DNA of 64,000 nt from the NCBI RefSeq assembly GCF_020782875.1, contig NZ_JAJGBN010000003.1, forward strand, positions 248,001-312,000, given 5' to 3'. The notes below the pieces were generated by a model. The model ran no database searches, was not told where the DNA came from, and saw only the letters and a program-made list of their open reading frames with translations. The translations under genes were made by a program, and so were the position numbers. Position 1 is the first letter of the stretch. The number at the start of each line of letters is the position of its first letter. This DNA comes from Allomuricauda sp. M10. GTDB taxonomy: Bacteria > Bacteroidota > Bacteroidia > Flavobacteriales > Flavobacteriaceae. Shown here in pieces: positions 27,500 to 34,467 of this stretch.

Positions 27500-28234
27500 T
27501 TATGGTGTATTGAGTTCCTCCAGAACCGTCACATCAACTGTGCCTGTAAAGGTTACCATGTTGTTGGAGGTGTTTTGTTCAGCGGGTAAGGTTGCCGAAA
27601 AGTCATAAGTAAGATGGTTGGTGGCATCGTCAAAGGCAAAATTTTGAATCATGCCATCTTCGATCAAAATAAAATCACTTCCATCCAAATAAAAAAACTT
27701 GTGATCTTGCCCAACAACGGTATAGCCAAGAAAGTAAATATGAAGAAACCCAAATTGTTGGGATGCCGCACCTAAATCCAGAACTTCTAATTCCAATCCA
27801 AAGTAGGATGTTTGGAATGCATTATCGGGAGTACTGAGAAACCGCATTGTCTTAAATGTTGTGATATTGTCTGAAACTGATATGCTGTTGAATTGGGATA
27901 TGTAGGAACCTTCAACTGATGTATATCTATAGATGACAGAATCTTGAAAGGCTACTCCATCAGGTCGGTTGCCTTCCATTTTCACATTGATATGACCATA
28001 TTTGGCCAATTCCTCATAACCCACGCCATTGGCCCCATTTTGTCCATCTTCCCCGTTTTGCCCATTTTCACCATTGGTCCCATCCTCACCATTTGTACCG
28101 TCCGTTCCGTTGATACCATTGACTCCATTTACACCATTTGTCCCATCCGTACCATCTTCTCCATCAGCGCAGGATATCACGATCAAACTCATGATAACCA
28201 TTGCCAATCCTAAATATTTGTTTAGTCCCATCAT
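27500..28234 (-). CDS. collagen-like lipoprotein, copy 1
   Basis: 244 residues. Signal peptide with lipobox V-I-S-C; about sixteen uninterrupted Gly-x-y triplets follow (GEDGTDGTNGVNGVNGING and onward), with Asn or Asp in nearly every third position and no proline. A globular domain of about 175 residues opens with GYEELAKYGHINVKMEGNRP. The same domain follows the collagen part in the two neighbouring copies. The protein should be tethered in the outer membrane with a rod-like stalk and a terminal head; the head's function is unknown to me. It lies 30 bp downstream of copy 2, in the same operon, and ends at the bidirectional terminator. The second ATG (28231) is an alternative start. Confidence 0.88.
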   Translation of the reverse strand: MMGLNKYLGLAMVIMSLIVISCADGEDGTDGTNGVNGVNGINGTDGTNGEDGTNGENGQNGEDGQNGANGVGYEELAKYGHINVKMEGNRPDGVAFQDSVIYRYTSVEGSYISQFNSISVSDNITTFKTMRFLSTPDNAFQTSYFGLELEVLDLGAASQQFGFLHIYFLGYTVVGQDHKFFYLDGSDFILIEDGMIQNFAFDDATNHLTYDFSATLPAEQNTSNNMVTFTGTVDVTVLEELNTP

Positions 28235-28264
28235 TTCTTGAATATTGATAGTTGATCCTACTGA

Positions 28265-29008
28265 TTAAATGATTTGCTCCAAAACAATGGCGTCCACAGT
28301 CCCTGAAATATGTAAGGGGTTGCCGGTAACATTTGCATCACCCTGTACGGTAAAATCAAAAGAAAAGGTTAAATGGTTGGATTCCTCGTCATAGACCACA
28401 TCAGTAAGTTGAAAATCCAAGACTGAAGGGTTGTCGTTTTCATAAGAATGACTCACAATGAAATACTTTTGGTCGTTCCCGACCACAGCATAATCTGAAA
28501 TGCCGTAACTAAAAGTGAAGTCTTGGTTCGCTTGACCGATATTGCCAATGGATAGGTTGATACTCATGGCGGATTCCTGGAATTCATCGTCTGGAGTACT
28601 CAGAAATCGGGCCACGACGAAGTCATGCCATTGATCTTCACCTACCATATAGGAATCAACAGAGCTAAATTGCGAAAGGTAGAAGCCATCAGCAGGGGTG
28701 AACTTGAAAGATGTGGAGTCAGTAAAGGCCAAGTTGTCCACTGGTCTATTCCCTTCCATTTTAAGGGTGATGAATCCGTATTCGGTAAGCTCATCAAAAC
28801 CAATTCCATCGGTTCCGTCATTACCATTGGTTCCATTTTCTCCATTGGTTCCATTTTCTCCGTTTGTGCCATCTTTGCCGTCAGTGCCGTTGGTACCATT
28901 AATGCCGTCGATACCATCGACACCATCTTTTCCGTCCTCGCCGGAACAGGAAATTAGAGTAAGACCCAAAACTAAGGTCAACATGCCAAAAAGTTTCATT
29001 GTTTTCAT
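28265..29008 (-). CDS. collagen-like lipoprotein, copy 2
   Basis: 247 residues from the ATG at 29008; a TTG at 29014 and an ATG at 28999 are alternatives. Lipoprotein signal with lipobox L-I-S-C, then about sixteen Gly-x-y triplets (GEDGKDGVDGIDGINGTNG and onward), then the same head domain as copy 1 (GFDELTEYGFITLKMEGNRP). Asn-Gly-Thr units repeat exactly, so the underlying DNA is strongly repetitive and prone to slippage. It lies between copies 1 and 3 on the same strand with gaps of 25-30 bp, consistent with one transcript. The function of the head domain is not recognised. Confidence 0.88.
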   Translation of the reverse strand: MKTMKLFGMLTLVLGLTLISCSGEDGKDGVDGIDGINGTNGTDGKDGTNGENGTNGENGTNGNDGTDGIGFDELTEYGFITLKMEGNRPVDNLAFTDSTSFKFTPADGFYLSQFSSVDSYMVGEDQWHDFVVARFLSTPDDEFQESAMSINLSIGNIGQANQDFTFSYGISDYAVVGNDQKYFIVSHSYENDNPSVLDFQLTDVVYDEESNHLTFSFDFTVQGDANVTGNPLHISGTVDAIVLEQII

Positions 29009-29033
29009 GATCAAGTTGTTATTATATAGATTT

Positions 29034-29801
29034 TTAGGGGGCTATCAGTTCAAATAGATTTATGTCTACTGTGCCGGATACATTTAAAAAGTTGCCAGAA
29101 TCGTTATTGGCACCTTCAACTGTGAATTCATAGGAGAAAGTAAGGTGATTGCCATTTTCTGGATCAAAGGCCATGTCTGGAATCACGATTTCCGAAACCC
29201 CTTCGCCACCGGTTTTATAGGTGTCGGTTATTACAAAATATTTATTGTCTGTGCCAATAACGCCATACCTGTTTATCACAAGTACAACCGATATTATATT
29301 CTGATTGGCCTGACCCGGATTGTCCACGGTAACTTCCCAGTCTACAAAAGTTGTATTGTAAGTATCGTCTGGAGAGCTGTAAAAACGACGGAAGTTAAAG
29401 AAGTACTGGATGTCATCTCCATTCTGCGTTGTTTCTAAAATATTGTAGTTTGGGAAGCTTGAGGCATTTATAGGGGTATACTTAAAAATCGTAGCATGTT
29501 CAAAAGCATCCCCGTCAGGCCTATTGCCGCTTAAATTTAAAGTTACGGCACCGTATTGGATCATTTCTGCAAGACCATCCCCATCTTCTCCATCTTCTCC
29601 ATCCACACCATCTTGTCCGGCTGCGCCTGTCTCTCCAGGGGCACCGTCTTCTCCAGGAGCCCCATCCTGTCCGTTGGCCCCATCTTTGCCATCCAATCCA
29701 TCTATTCCGTCAATGCCATCCTTGCCATCTTCAATGGAGCAAGAGGTAAGGGTCAATCCTATACAAAGGACGGACAGGCCGAGTAGTTTGTTCAGTCTCA
29801 T
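29034..29801 (-). CDS. collagen-like lipoprotein, copy 3 (promoter-proximal)
   Basis: 255 residues from the ATG at 29801, which gives MRLNKLLGLSVLCIGLTLTSC, a clean lipoprotein signal with lipobox L-T-S-C; a longer start at 29849 would spoil the signal. About seventeen Gly-x-y triplets follow (GKDGIDGIDGLDGKDGANG and onward). These differ from copies 1 and 2 in having several Gly-Ala-Pro units, closer to true collagen. The head domain (GLAEMIQYGAVTLNLSGNRP) is homologous to the other copies but more diverged in its middle. It is the first gene of the presumed three-gene operon and divergent from the metallo-hydrolase gene, with 213 bp between. Confidence 0.88.
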   Translation of the reverse strand: MRLNKLLGLSVLCIGLTLTSCSIEDGKDGIDGIDGLDGKDGANGQDGAPGEDGAPGETGAAGQDGVDGEDGEDGDGLAEMIQYGAVTLNLSGNRPDGDAFEHATIFKYTPINASSFPNYNILETTQNGDDIQYFFNFRRFYSSPDDTYNTTFVDWEVTVDNPGQANQNIISVVLVINRYGVIGTDNKYFVITDTYKTGGEGVSEIVIPDMAFDPENGNHLTFSYEFTVEGANNDSGNFLNVSGTVDINLFELIAP

Positions 29802-30014
29802 GATATTAAAGTTTGGAAGTCTAAGGTAGTGGGGGCTGTGAACGGGCAAGGTTATAATTGATGGATGTAGCCAACCATTTGATGAAAGCTTCTTGGCAAT
29901 TGACAGGCTTCTTTAATTTCATTTACCATTTGATCATGCGTAAACTAGGCAGGGTATAGGAAAATTCCTTATTTTTAAAACAATGGTTCCCCCGCTATTA
30001 AAATTCAACTTCGT

Positions 30015-31316
30015 ATGGCGATACAATTCTTGGGGAACAAGACCCAACGCTTTTATTTTCAGGATCAAGGGGAACGCAAAAGCTATGTGCTCATTTATGG
30101 GGACGATGTGGAACTTTTGCCCGGCAACGCCCCAACCGCAGGGTACACCCCGATCAATTATAGAGGCAGGGACGGGGAGATCAAAAGTCCGTCCTTGGTG
30201 AACAAAAGGAGCCTCGAGATGTACTTTTTAGACGTAGGCCAAGGCGATGCCGCCTTTGTGGTGACCCCCAACGATACCAAGATCTTGGTGGACGGTGGCC
30301 TTCGTGATCGTGCCTTGGGGTTCATCATTTGGAAATACCGCTTGGACATCCCCGGTAATACGGTAACCATAGACCATATGTTTCTGAGCCATGCCGATGC
30401 CGACCATGTGGAAGGCCTCATTCCGCTCATCGAGCATCCGCAGATTACGGTGAGCAACATCTATCATAACGGGATTGGGCTGTTCGATTCTGGCTTTAAT
30501 ACCGAATTGGGCAACGAAGTGAACGGTGAATTGGTGACCAAACATAGCACCCTCACCGACCTGAACGGGTTTCAATTGAAGGGAACGTTTAAAAAATGGA
30601 TCGATGCCATCAAGGTGAATAACATCAATTACCATCGGCTGGATAAATCGGCAGGCATCCTGAACATTGGCGACCCCGACATCCGAGTGGAGATTTTGGG
30701 ACCTATCCTAAAACCCAACGGGGCTTTTGAATGGTTCGGGGGCAAGTCGCATACCATCAATGGGCATTCCTTGGTGTTCCGGATGTCCTATAACCATGTC
30801 CGCACTTTTTTCTCGGGCGACCTGAACATTGAAGGGAGTGGACTCCTATTGTCCCAACCCGATGGTGCCCTTAACGTAAATGCGCATGTGTTCAAGGCGC
30901 CCCATCACGGTAGCCATGAGTTTGACCCTGACCTGTTCAAGGCGGTGAACCCGATGGTTACGGTGGTATCTTCCGGTGAAGTACCCGATCATGGTCACCC
31001 CAGAGCCAAATTTTTGGGAGCGATCGGAAGAGCGGTGCGTGGGGAGGAGCCCTTGTTGTTTTCCACGGCCTTATCCGCTTTGTTTGTGGATGATGAGGAT
31101 GCGGAGCATGTGGCGGCTTCCAACATTATTGAACCGACCACTTTGGGCGACTTGGATTTTTCCCTATCGGCTTCCAATACAGTGGCGAGGCGTAGGTTTA
31201 AAAAGATATTACCGGGCATCATCAACGTGCGCACCGATGGAGAATACATTTACGCTTATAGACGGGTACAAATGGGTTACCAGTGGGAGTCGTATAAGAT
31301 GCGGTATGAGAATTGA
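30015..31316 (+). CDS. ComEC-like MBL-fold metallo-hydrolase
   Basis: 433 residues, no signal peptide, no membrane segments. A small N-terminal beta domain (about 1-60) precedes a metallo-beta-lactamase fold of the ComEC/Rec2 C-terminal type: LDVGQGDAAFV (72-82), the metal motif H126-x-D128-x-D130-H131, a late FSGDLN strand, APHHGSHEFDP and GHPRAKFLG. The C-terminal tail (SNTVARRRFKKILPGIINVR) is also seen in stand-alone relatives. ComEC uses this fold as a DNA-uptake nuclease; soluble relatives are scattered through bacteria, often beside defence genes, and their substrate is not established. Here the neighbours are the collagen-like operon (divergent) and an AT-rich orphan gene. Confidence 0.87.
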   Translation: MAIQFLGNKTQRFYFQDQGERKSYVLIYGDDVELLPGNAPTAGYTPINYRGRDGEIKSPSLVNKRSLEMYFLDVGQGDAAFVVTPNDTKILVDGGLRDRALGFIIWKYRLDIPGNTVTIDHMFLSHADADHVEGLIPLIEHPQITVSNIYHNGIGLFDSGFNTELGNEVNGELVTKHSTLTDLNGFQLKGTFKKWIDAIKVNNINYHRLDKSAGILNIGDPDIRVEILGPILKPNGAFEWFGGKSHTINGHSLVFRMSYNHVRTFFSGDLNIEGSGLLLSQPDGALNVNAHVFKAPHHGSHEFDPDLFKAVNPMVTVVSSGEVPDHGHPRAKFLGAIGRAVRGEEPLLFSTALSALFVDDEDAEHVAASNIIEPTTLGDLDFSLSASNTVARRRFKKILPGIINVRTDGEYIYAYRRVQMGYQWESYKMRYEN

Positions 31317-31370
31317 ATAAAGGAAATCGATAAAGTATAATCTATTTTAAACACTTGCAATCCATTTATT

Positions 31371-31910
31371 ATGAAAAGATTAGTTATGTACTTATTCCTG
31401 CTTCTTTGTTCAGGTTTATATTCCCAATTAAAGTTTTATGATTTACAGGGGAATCTTCTTGATGTGGGTGAAGGAAATTCAATAAACTCGGTTAAGGAAA
31501 AGAATTTTCCTGAAGAGGTTCTAACAAAATCCAGTTTTGTTGATTATAAAGAAGCTGAGTTTACAACGATTATTTGTAAAATGTTTTCATATGAACCAAT
31601 TTTCATTTTAGGCGAATTTCCTAAAGGAAAAGAAAAGGAATATATTAAATCGATTCTTGACATTTTCAAAAATGAACATTCTAAAAACTATTTCATTGAC
31701 CATGAAAGAATGGTCAAATATGATTTGATGGATGCTATCGAAAAGAAAGCTACTGATTTATTCATTTTGAAAAGATTGGGAAAGCCATCAAACTCATATG
31801 AGGATAGTCAAGAAAACAAAATATATTCTTATCGAGGAGATTTGAGGACAATCGATATAATATTTAAAAATGGATATTTGGCTGATTTCAAAATTTATGG
31901 TGGATATTAA
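31371..31910 (+). CDS. hypothetical exported protein, AT-rich
   Basis: 179 residues with a signal peptide (MKRLVMYLFLLLCSGLYS, then Q). I do not recognise the family. The mature part mixes short strands and Lys/Glu-rich helices, with the C-terminal YSYRGDLRTIDIIFKNGYLADFKIYGGY suggesting a small beta domain. Base composition departs sharply from the neighbours: 14 of 60 bases from 31621 are G or C, against 33 of 60 from 30901 in the preceding gene. It ends about 50 bp from the 3' end of tRNA-Leu. Composition and position beside tRNAs suggest recent acquisition. Confidence 0.7.
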   Translation: MKRLVMYLFLLLCSGLYSQLKFYDLQGNLLDVGEGNSINSVKEKNFPEEVLTKSSFVDYKEAEFTTIICKMFSYEPIFILGEFPKGKEKEYIKSILDIFKNEHSKNYFIDHERMVKYDLMDAIEKKATDLFILKRLGKPSNSYEDSQENKIYSYRGDLRTIDIIFKNGYLADFKIYGGY

Positions 31911-31961
31911 TTAGTTTAAACAAAAAATCCCTAATAACCAATAAGTTAAAAGGGATTTCTG

Positions 31962-32046
31962 TACTCGAGGCGGGACTTGAACCCGCACGGCCAAAAAGGC
32001 CACAGGATTTTAAGTCCGGCGTGTCTACCAGTTCCACCACTCGAGC
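31962..32046 (-). tRNA. tRNA-Leu (anticodon TAA)
   Basis: 85 nt on the minus strand, beginning GCTCGAGTGGTGGAACTGG. The anticodon loop CTTAAAA gives anticodon TAA; a long class II variable arm (GTGGCC ... GGCCGTG) and the T arm GCGGGTTCAAGTCCCGC are present. The acceptor stem closes with a G-U pair and the discriminator is A. CCA is not encoded. Confidence 0.95.
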
Positions 32047-32066
32047 AACTTGCCCAGTGTCTACCT

Positions 32067-32082
32067 CCCGATACCTATCGGG
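32067..32082. repeat. short palindrome CCCGATA-CC-TATCGGG
   Basis: Imperfect palindrome between the two tRNA genes. Its arms equal those of the perfect palindrome at 32260-32277. It belongs to a common short dispersed palindrome type in flavobacteria (from memory, not checked). Confidence 0.6.
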
Positions 32083-32110
32083 GCCAACACCGAAGCCTGG
32101 ACTTGAAACA

Positions 32111-32135
32111 AAAAAACGCTGCAAGCAGCGTTTTT
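32111..32135. terminator. terminator-like hairpin between tRNA-Gly and tRNA-Leu
   Basis: CGCTG-CAAG-CAGCG flanked by six A and five T, so it works in either direction. On the minus strand it follows tRNA-Gly by two bases and is followed by T residues, which would end or trim the Gly transcript before tRNA-Leu. Confidence 0.7.
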
Positions 32136-32136
32136 G

Positions 32137-32209
32137 AGCGAAAAACGGGATTCGAACCCGCGACCTCCACCTTGGCAAGGTGATGCTCTACCAACTGAGC
32201 TATTTTCGC
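32137..32209 (-). tRNA. tRNA-Gly (anticodon GCC)
   Basis: 73 nt on the minus strand, beginning GCGAAAATAGCTCAGTTGG. The anticodon loop TTGCCAA gives GCC; the T arm is GCGGGTTCGAATCCCGT and the 7-bp acceptor GCGAAAA/TTTTCGC is fully paired, with discriminator T. CCA is not encoded. A partial copy of its 5' half lies just upstream at 32251-32291. Confidence 0.96.
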
Positions 32210-32250
32210 ATGTTCTGCAAATAGCTTTCGAGCCAAACCACTGGTGTTTT

Positions 32251-32291
32251 ATGCTCTACTCCCGATAGCTATCGGGACGCTATTTTCGCAT
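32251..32291 (-). pseudogene. tRNA-Gly 5'-half remnant interrupted by a palindrome
   Basis: On the plus strand, ATGCTCTAC (32251-32259) and GCTATTTTCGCAT (32279-32291) are identical to the two segments of the intact tRNA-Gly at 32183-32191 and 32199-32211. In the intact gene 7 bp (CAACTGA) separate them; here 19 bp containing the perfect palindrome TCCCGATAGCTATCGGGA (32260-32277) do. The D loop is thus replaced and the 3' half is missing, so no functional tRNA can form. Confidence 0.75.
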
Positions 32292-32326
32292 TTTAAAGAA
32301 CTCTGCACTTTTTCTAAGCGCGGATG

Positions 32327-32334
32327 CAAATTTA
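32327..32334 (-). promoter_or_regulatory. -7 element (TAAATTTG) upstream of the tRNA-Gly/tRNA-Leu unit
   Basis: A TAnnTTTG match on the minus strand, about 118 bp before tRNA-Gly. No TTG at a 19-21 bp distance was found. If used, the tRNA remnant lies in the transcript leader. Confidence 0.35.
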
Positions 32335-32437
32335 ATACAATTCTTTAAAATGTAAAGTGTTTTCAAAAAAAATATAAGGAGGAAAATAAGGTCGTCCAGC
32401 AACGGGTGCCAGTACCCAAAAACAAGCAGTTCTGGCT

Positions 32438-33181
32438 TTAGGGTTCTTTTCGTTTCAGTACCTTGTCCTTCAATACTTTGTCCTGTACCTGCTTGGCATA
32501 ATTTCGGCTCACGGGAATTTTATGGCCCTCTTCCAAGATCAGTTCGTGGTTTTCCAAAGACCGTATTTTGGCTATGGGCACGATGTACGATTTGTGCACC
32601 CGAATAAAGGCTTCCGTATCCAAATTTTCCTCAATGGTCTTTAACGGCATCAGGCTCATGTGCTTGTCCGAAGTGGTGTGGATCAGCACATAGTTTTCCA
32701 ACGCTTTTACAAAAAGGATTTCCGAAGTGTAGATTTTTTGATACCGCCCGTCGCATTTTACAAAAAAATAAGATGGTTCGGCGGTTGTTTCGGTAGGTTC
32801 TTGGGTGCCCGATTTATAAGAATGATAACGTACGGCCTTGGTCACCGCCTTAAAAAAACGGTTGAAGGTGATGGGTTTCAACAGGTAATCGATCACATCA
32901 AACCGAAACCCATCCAAAGCATAATTGGGGAAGGCCGTGGTGATGATGACCATGGGCAGATCGTGACGCACTTTTAGAAAATCCAACCCCGTTAAATACG
33001 GCATCTGGATGTCCAAAAAGATGAGGTCGATGGCCTGTTTTTCCAACATTTGGTCCAATTCCAAAGCATTTTCAACCGTGCACACCAGTTCCAAATGGTC
33101 GATGACCTGCACGTATTCCTGCACCACCTCCCTAGCGAGCGGCTCATCATCCACAATTATGCACTTCAGTTTTTTTGCCAT
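32438..33181 (-). CDS. LytTR family response regulator (second system)
   Basis: 247 residues. Receiver domain with IIVDDEPLAREV, phosphoacceptor Asp57 in FLDIQMPYLTG and the conserved Lys in YLLKPITFNRF; LytTR domain (about 137-240) with FVKALENYVLIHT and FIRVHKSYIVPIAKI. It overlaps the upstream kinase gene by 16 bp, so the two are translationally coupled. A 9-bp direct repeat with 21-bp period lies in the divergent region upstream of the kinase (34315-34344) and is the natural candidate binding site. The gene product would act on its own operon and/or on the divergent outer-membrane receptor. Confidence 0.95.
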   Translation of the reverse strand: MAKKLKCIIVDDEPLAREVVQEYVQVIDHLELVCTVENALELDQMLEKQAIDLIFLDIQMPYLTGLDFLKVRHDLPMVIITTAFPNYALDGFRFDVIDYLLKPITFNRFFKAVTKAVRYHSYKSGTQEPTETTAEPSYFFVKCDGRYQKIYTSEILFVKALENYVLIHTTSDKHMSLMPLKTIEENLDTEAFIRVHKSYIVPIAKIRSLENHELILEEGHKIPVSRNYAKQVQDKVLKDKVLKRKEP

Positions 33182-34272
33182 TCCAGTTTCAATAGTACGG
33201 AAAATCTATCTTTTTGATCATCAATATGTAACGAATGCGATTCAGGGTACAATAAATGCAACCTGCGTTCCACGTTGGTCAGCCCGATGCCTTTGGGTCG
33301 TTCATCCTCATGACCTAGTCCATTGGGACCTTTACTGTTTTCAATATGCAATTTGAGGTAGGAGTCGGTCACTTTGAGCGTCATCCGGATAAAATTGGGT
33401 TGCCCCTTTCCTTTGGAAACGTGTTTGAACGCATTTTCCACAAAGGGAATAAGAATAAAGGGTGCAATCGATTTTTGATGCAGCGTTTGGTCTAGAATAT
33501 CGAACTGCATTTCAGTATGTTCAGGATCCAAACGCAGTTTTTCCAGGTCGATGAAATTTTCAATAAACCGAAGTTCCTTTTCCAACGGAATTTGCTCATC
33601 ATTGCATTCATACAATTGAAAGCGTAGCATGTCCGAAAAATTGGCCAAGGATTCCGAAGCCAAATCCGGATTTTTGTGGATCAAAGCAAAAATGGAATTG
33701 ATGGTATTGAACAAAAAATGGGGGTTGATCTGCGATTTCAGGTATTTCAGTTCCGTTTCCAGGTGTTCTTTTTCCAGTCGCAACCGTCTTTTCTCCGCTT
33801 GGAGCCAATTCTTGCCCAATTTGATGCTCATGCCCAAGGTCATGCTGGCCACGGTGGAGGGCAGGGCCCACACAAAATAGATGGTGGTGAATTGGTACGG
33901 ATATACCCCGAACAACTCGAACAGGGTCTTTCCAGAAAGATAGGAGGCCAAAAAATACCCGCTCACAATAAAGGCATTGCAGACCAAAATGGTGGCCAAC
34001 ACCGAAAAAATATAACTGGCATAGCGGCCAACATACAACAACTTCGGAATCAGATAGTACAGGTTGAAGTACACCCCGATAATCTGGAAAATCACATAAA
34101 AATAGAATTTGACGGAAGAGTCGCTGTGGAGTAGATACTCCCAAACTTGGGATAGACTGCCCACATTGATGGTCAACCATACCAAATGATACCCCAACCA
34201 AAAGGGGATGTGGTACAGTTTGAGTCGCAAGGCAATCTTTTTCAGTCGGTTGAAGTCCATCCGCAAATTCAT
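33166..34272 (-). CDS. LytS-type sensor histidine kinase (four-helix membrane sensor)
   Basis: 368 residues. Four hydrophobic membrane segments occupy about 22-150, with short loops and no large periplasmic domain. A linker coiled coil (about 158-180) leads to a PF06580 kinase domain with phosphoacceptor His185 in QINPHFLFNTINSI, followed by an HATPase with VENAFKHVSKG and GIGLTNVERRL. Sensing is thus likely within or near the membrane. It is the first gene of the pair; the regulator overlaps it by 16 bp. The start at 34272 is an ATG; an ATG four codons later is an alternative. It is divergent from the receptor gene with a 195-bp intergenic region. Confidence 0.94.
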   Translation of the reverse strand: MNLRMDFNRLKKIALRLKLYHIPFWLGYHLVWLTINVGSLSQVWEYLLHSDSSVKFYFYVIFQIIGVYFNLYYLIPKLLYVGRYASYIFSVLATILVCNAFIVSGYFLASYLSGKTLFELFGVYPYQFTTIYFVWALPSTVASMTLGMSIKLGKNWLQAEKRRLRLEKEHLETELKYLKSQINPHFLFNTINSIFALIHKNPDLASESLANFSDMLRFQLYECNDEQIPLEKELRFIENFIDLEKLRLDPEHTEMQFDILDQTLHQKSIAPFILIPFVENAFKHVSKGKGQPNFIRMTLKVTDSYLKLHIENSKGPNGLGHEDERPKGIGLTNVERRLHLLYPESHSLHIDDQKDRFSVLLKLEWQKN

Positions 34273-34314
34273 AAATCAGTACAAGTTACTTTTTTTGGCC
34301 TTGTGCCCCAGCCA

Positions 34315-34344
34315 AATTGACGACCTGTCATAAATAATTGACGA
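34315..34344. promoter_or_regulatory. AATTGACGA direct repeat with 21-bp period, predicted LytTR operator
   Basis: AATTGACGA at 34315-34323 and again at 34336-34344, identical, with a 12-bp spacer. This 9-12-9 geometry is exactly that of known LytTR operators. It lies in the divergent region between the LytS/LytTR genes and the outer-membrane receptor gene, and so can control both. Confidence 0.6.
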
Positions 34345-34467
34345 ACGACAATTTTCATCATTATCTGGGATAAGAAGCAGGAAGTCAACTAAGTATCACC
34401 TTCTGTCAATCCAATTATGTTGGTAGGACAAAGCAACCTTCATTTGGCAGAAATCAATTCAAAGCAA

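Noticed and set aside
28265-28990. Minus-strand collagen repeats as a phase-variable switch
   Set aside because: Triplet units are mixed (T-N, E-N, T-D and others) and no pure short repeat long enough for clear frame-shifting slippage was seen; length change by whole triplets remains possible.
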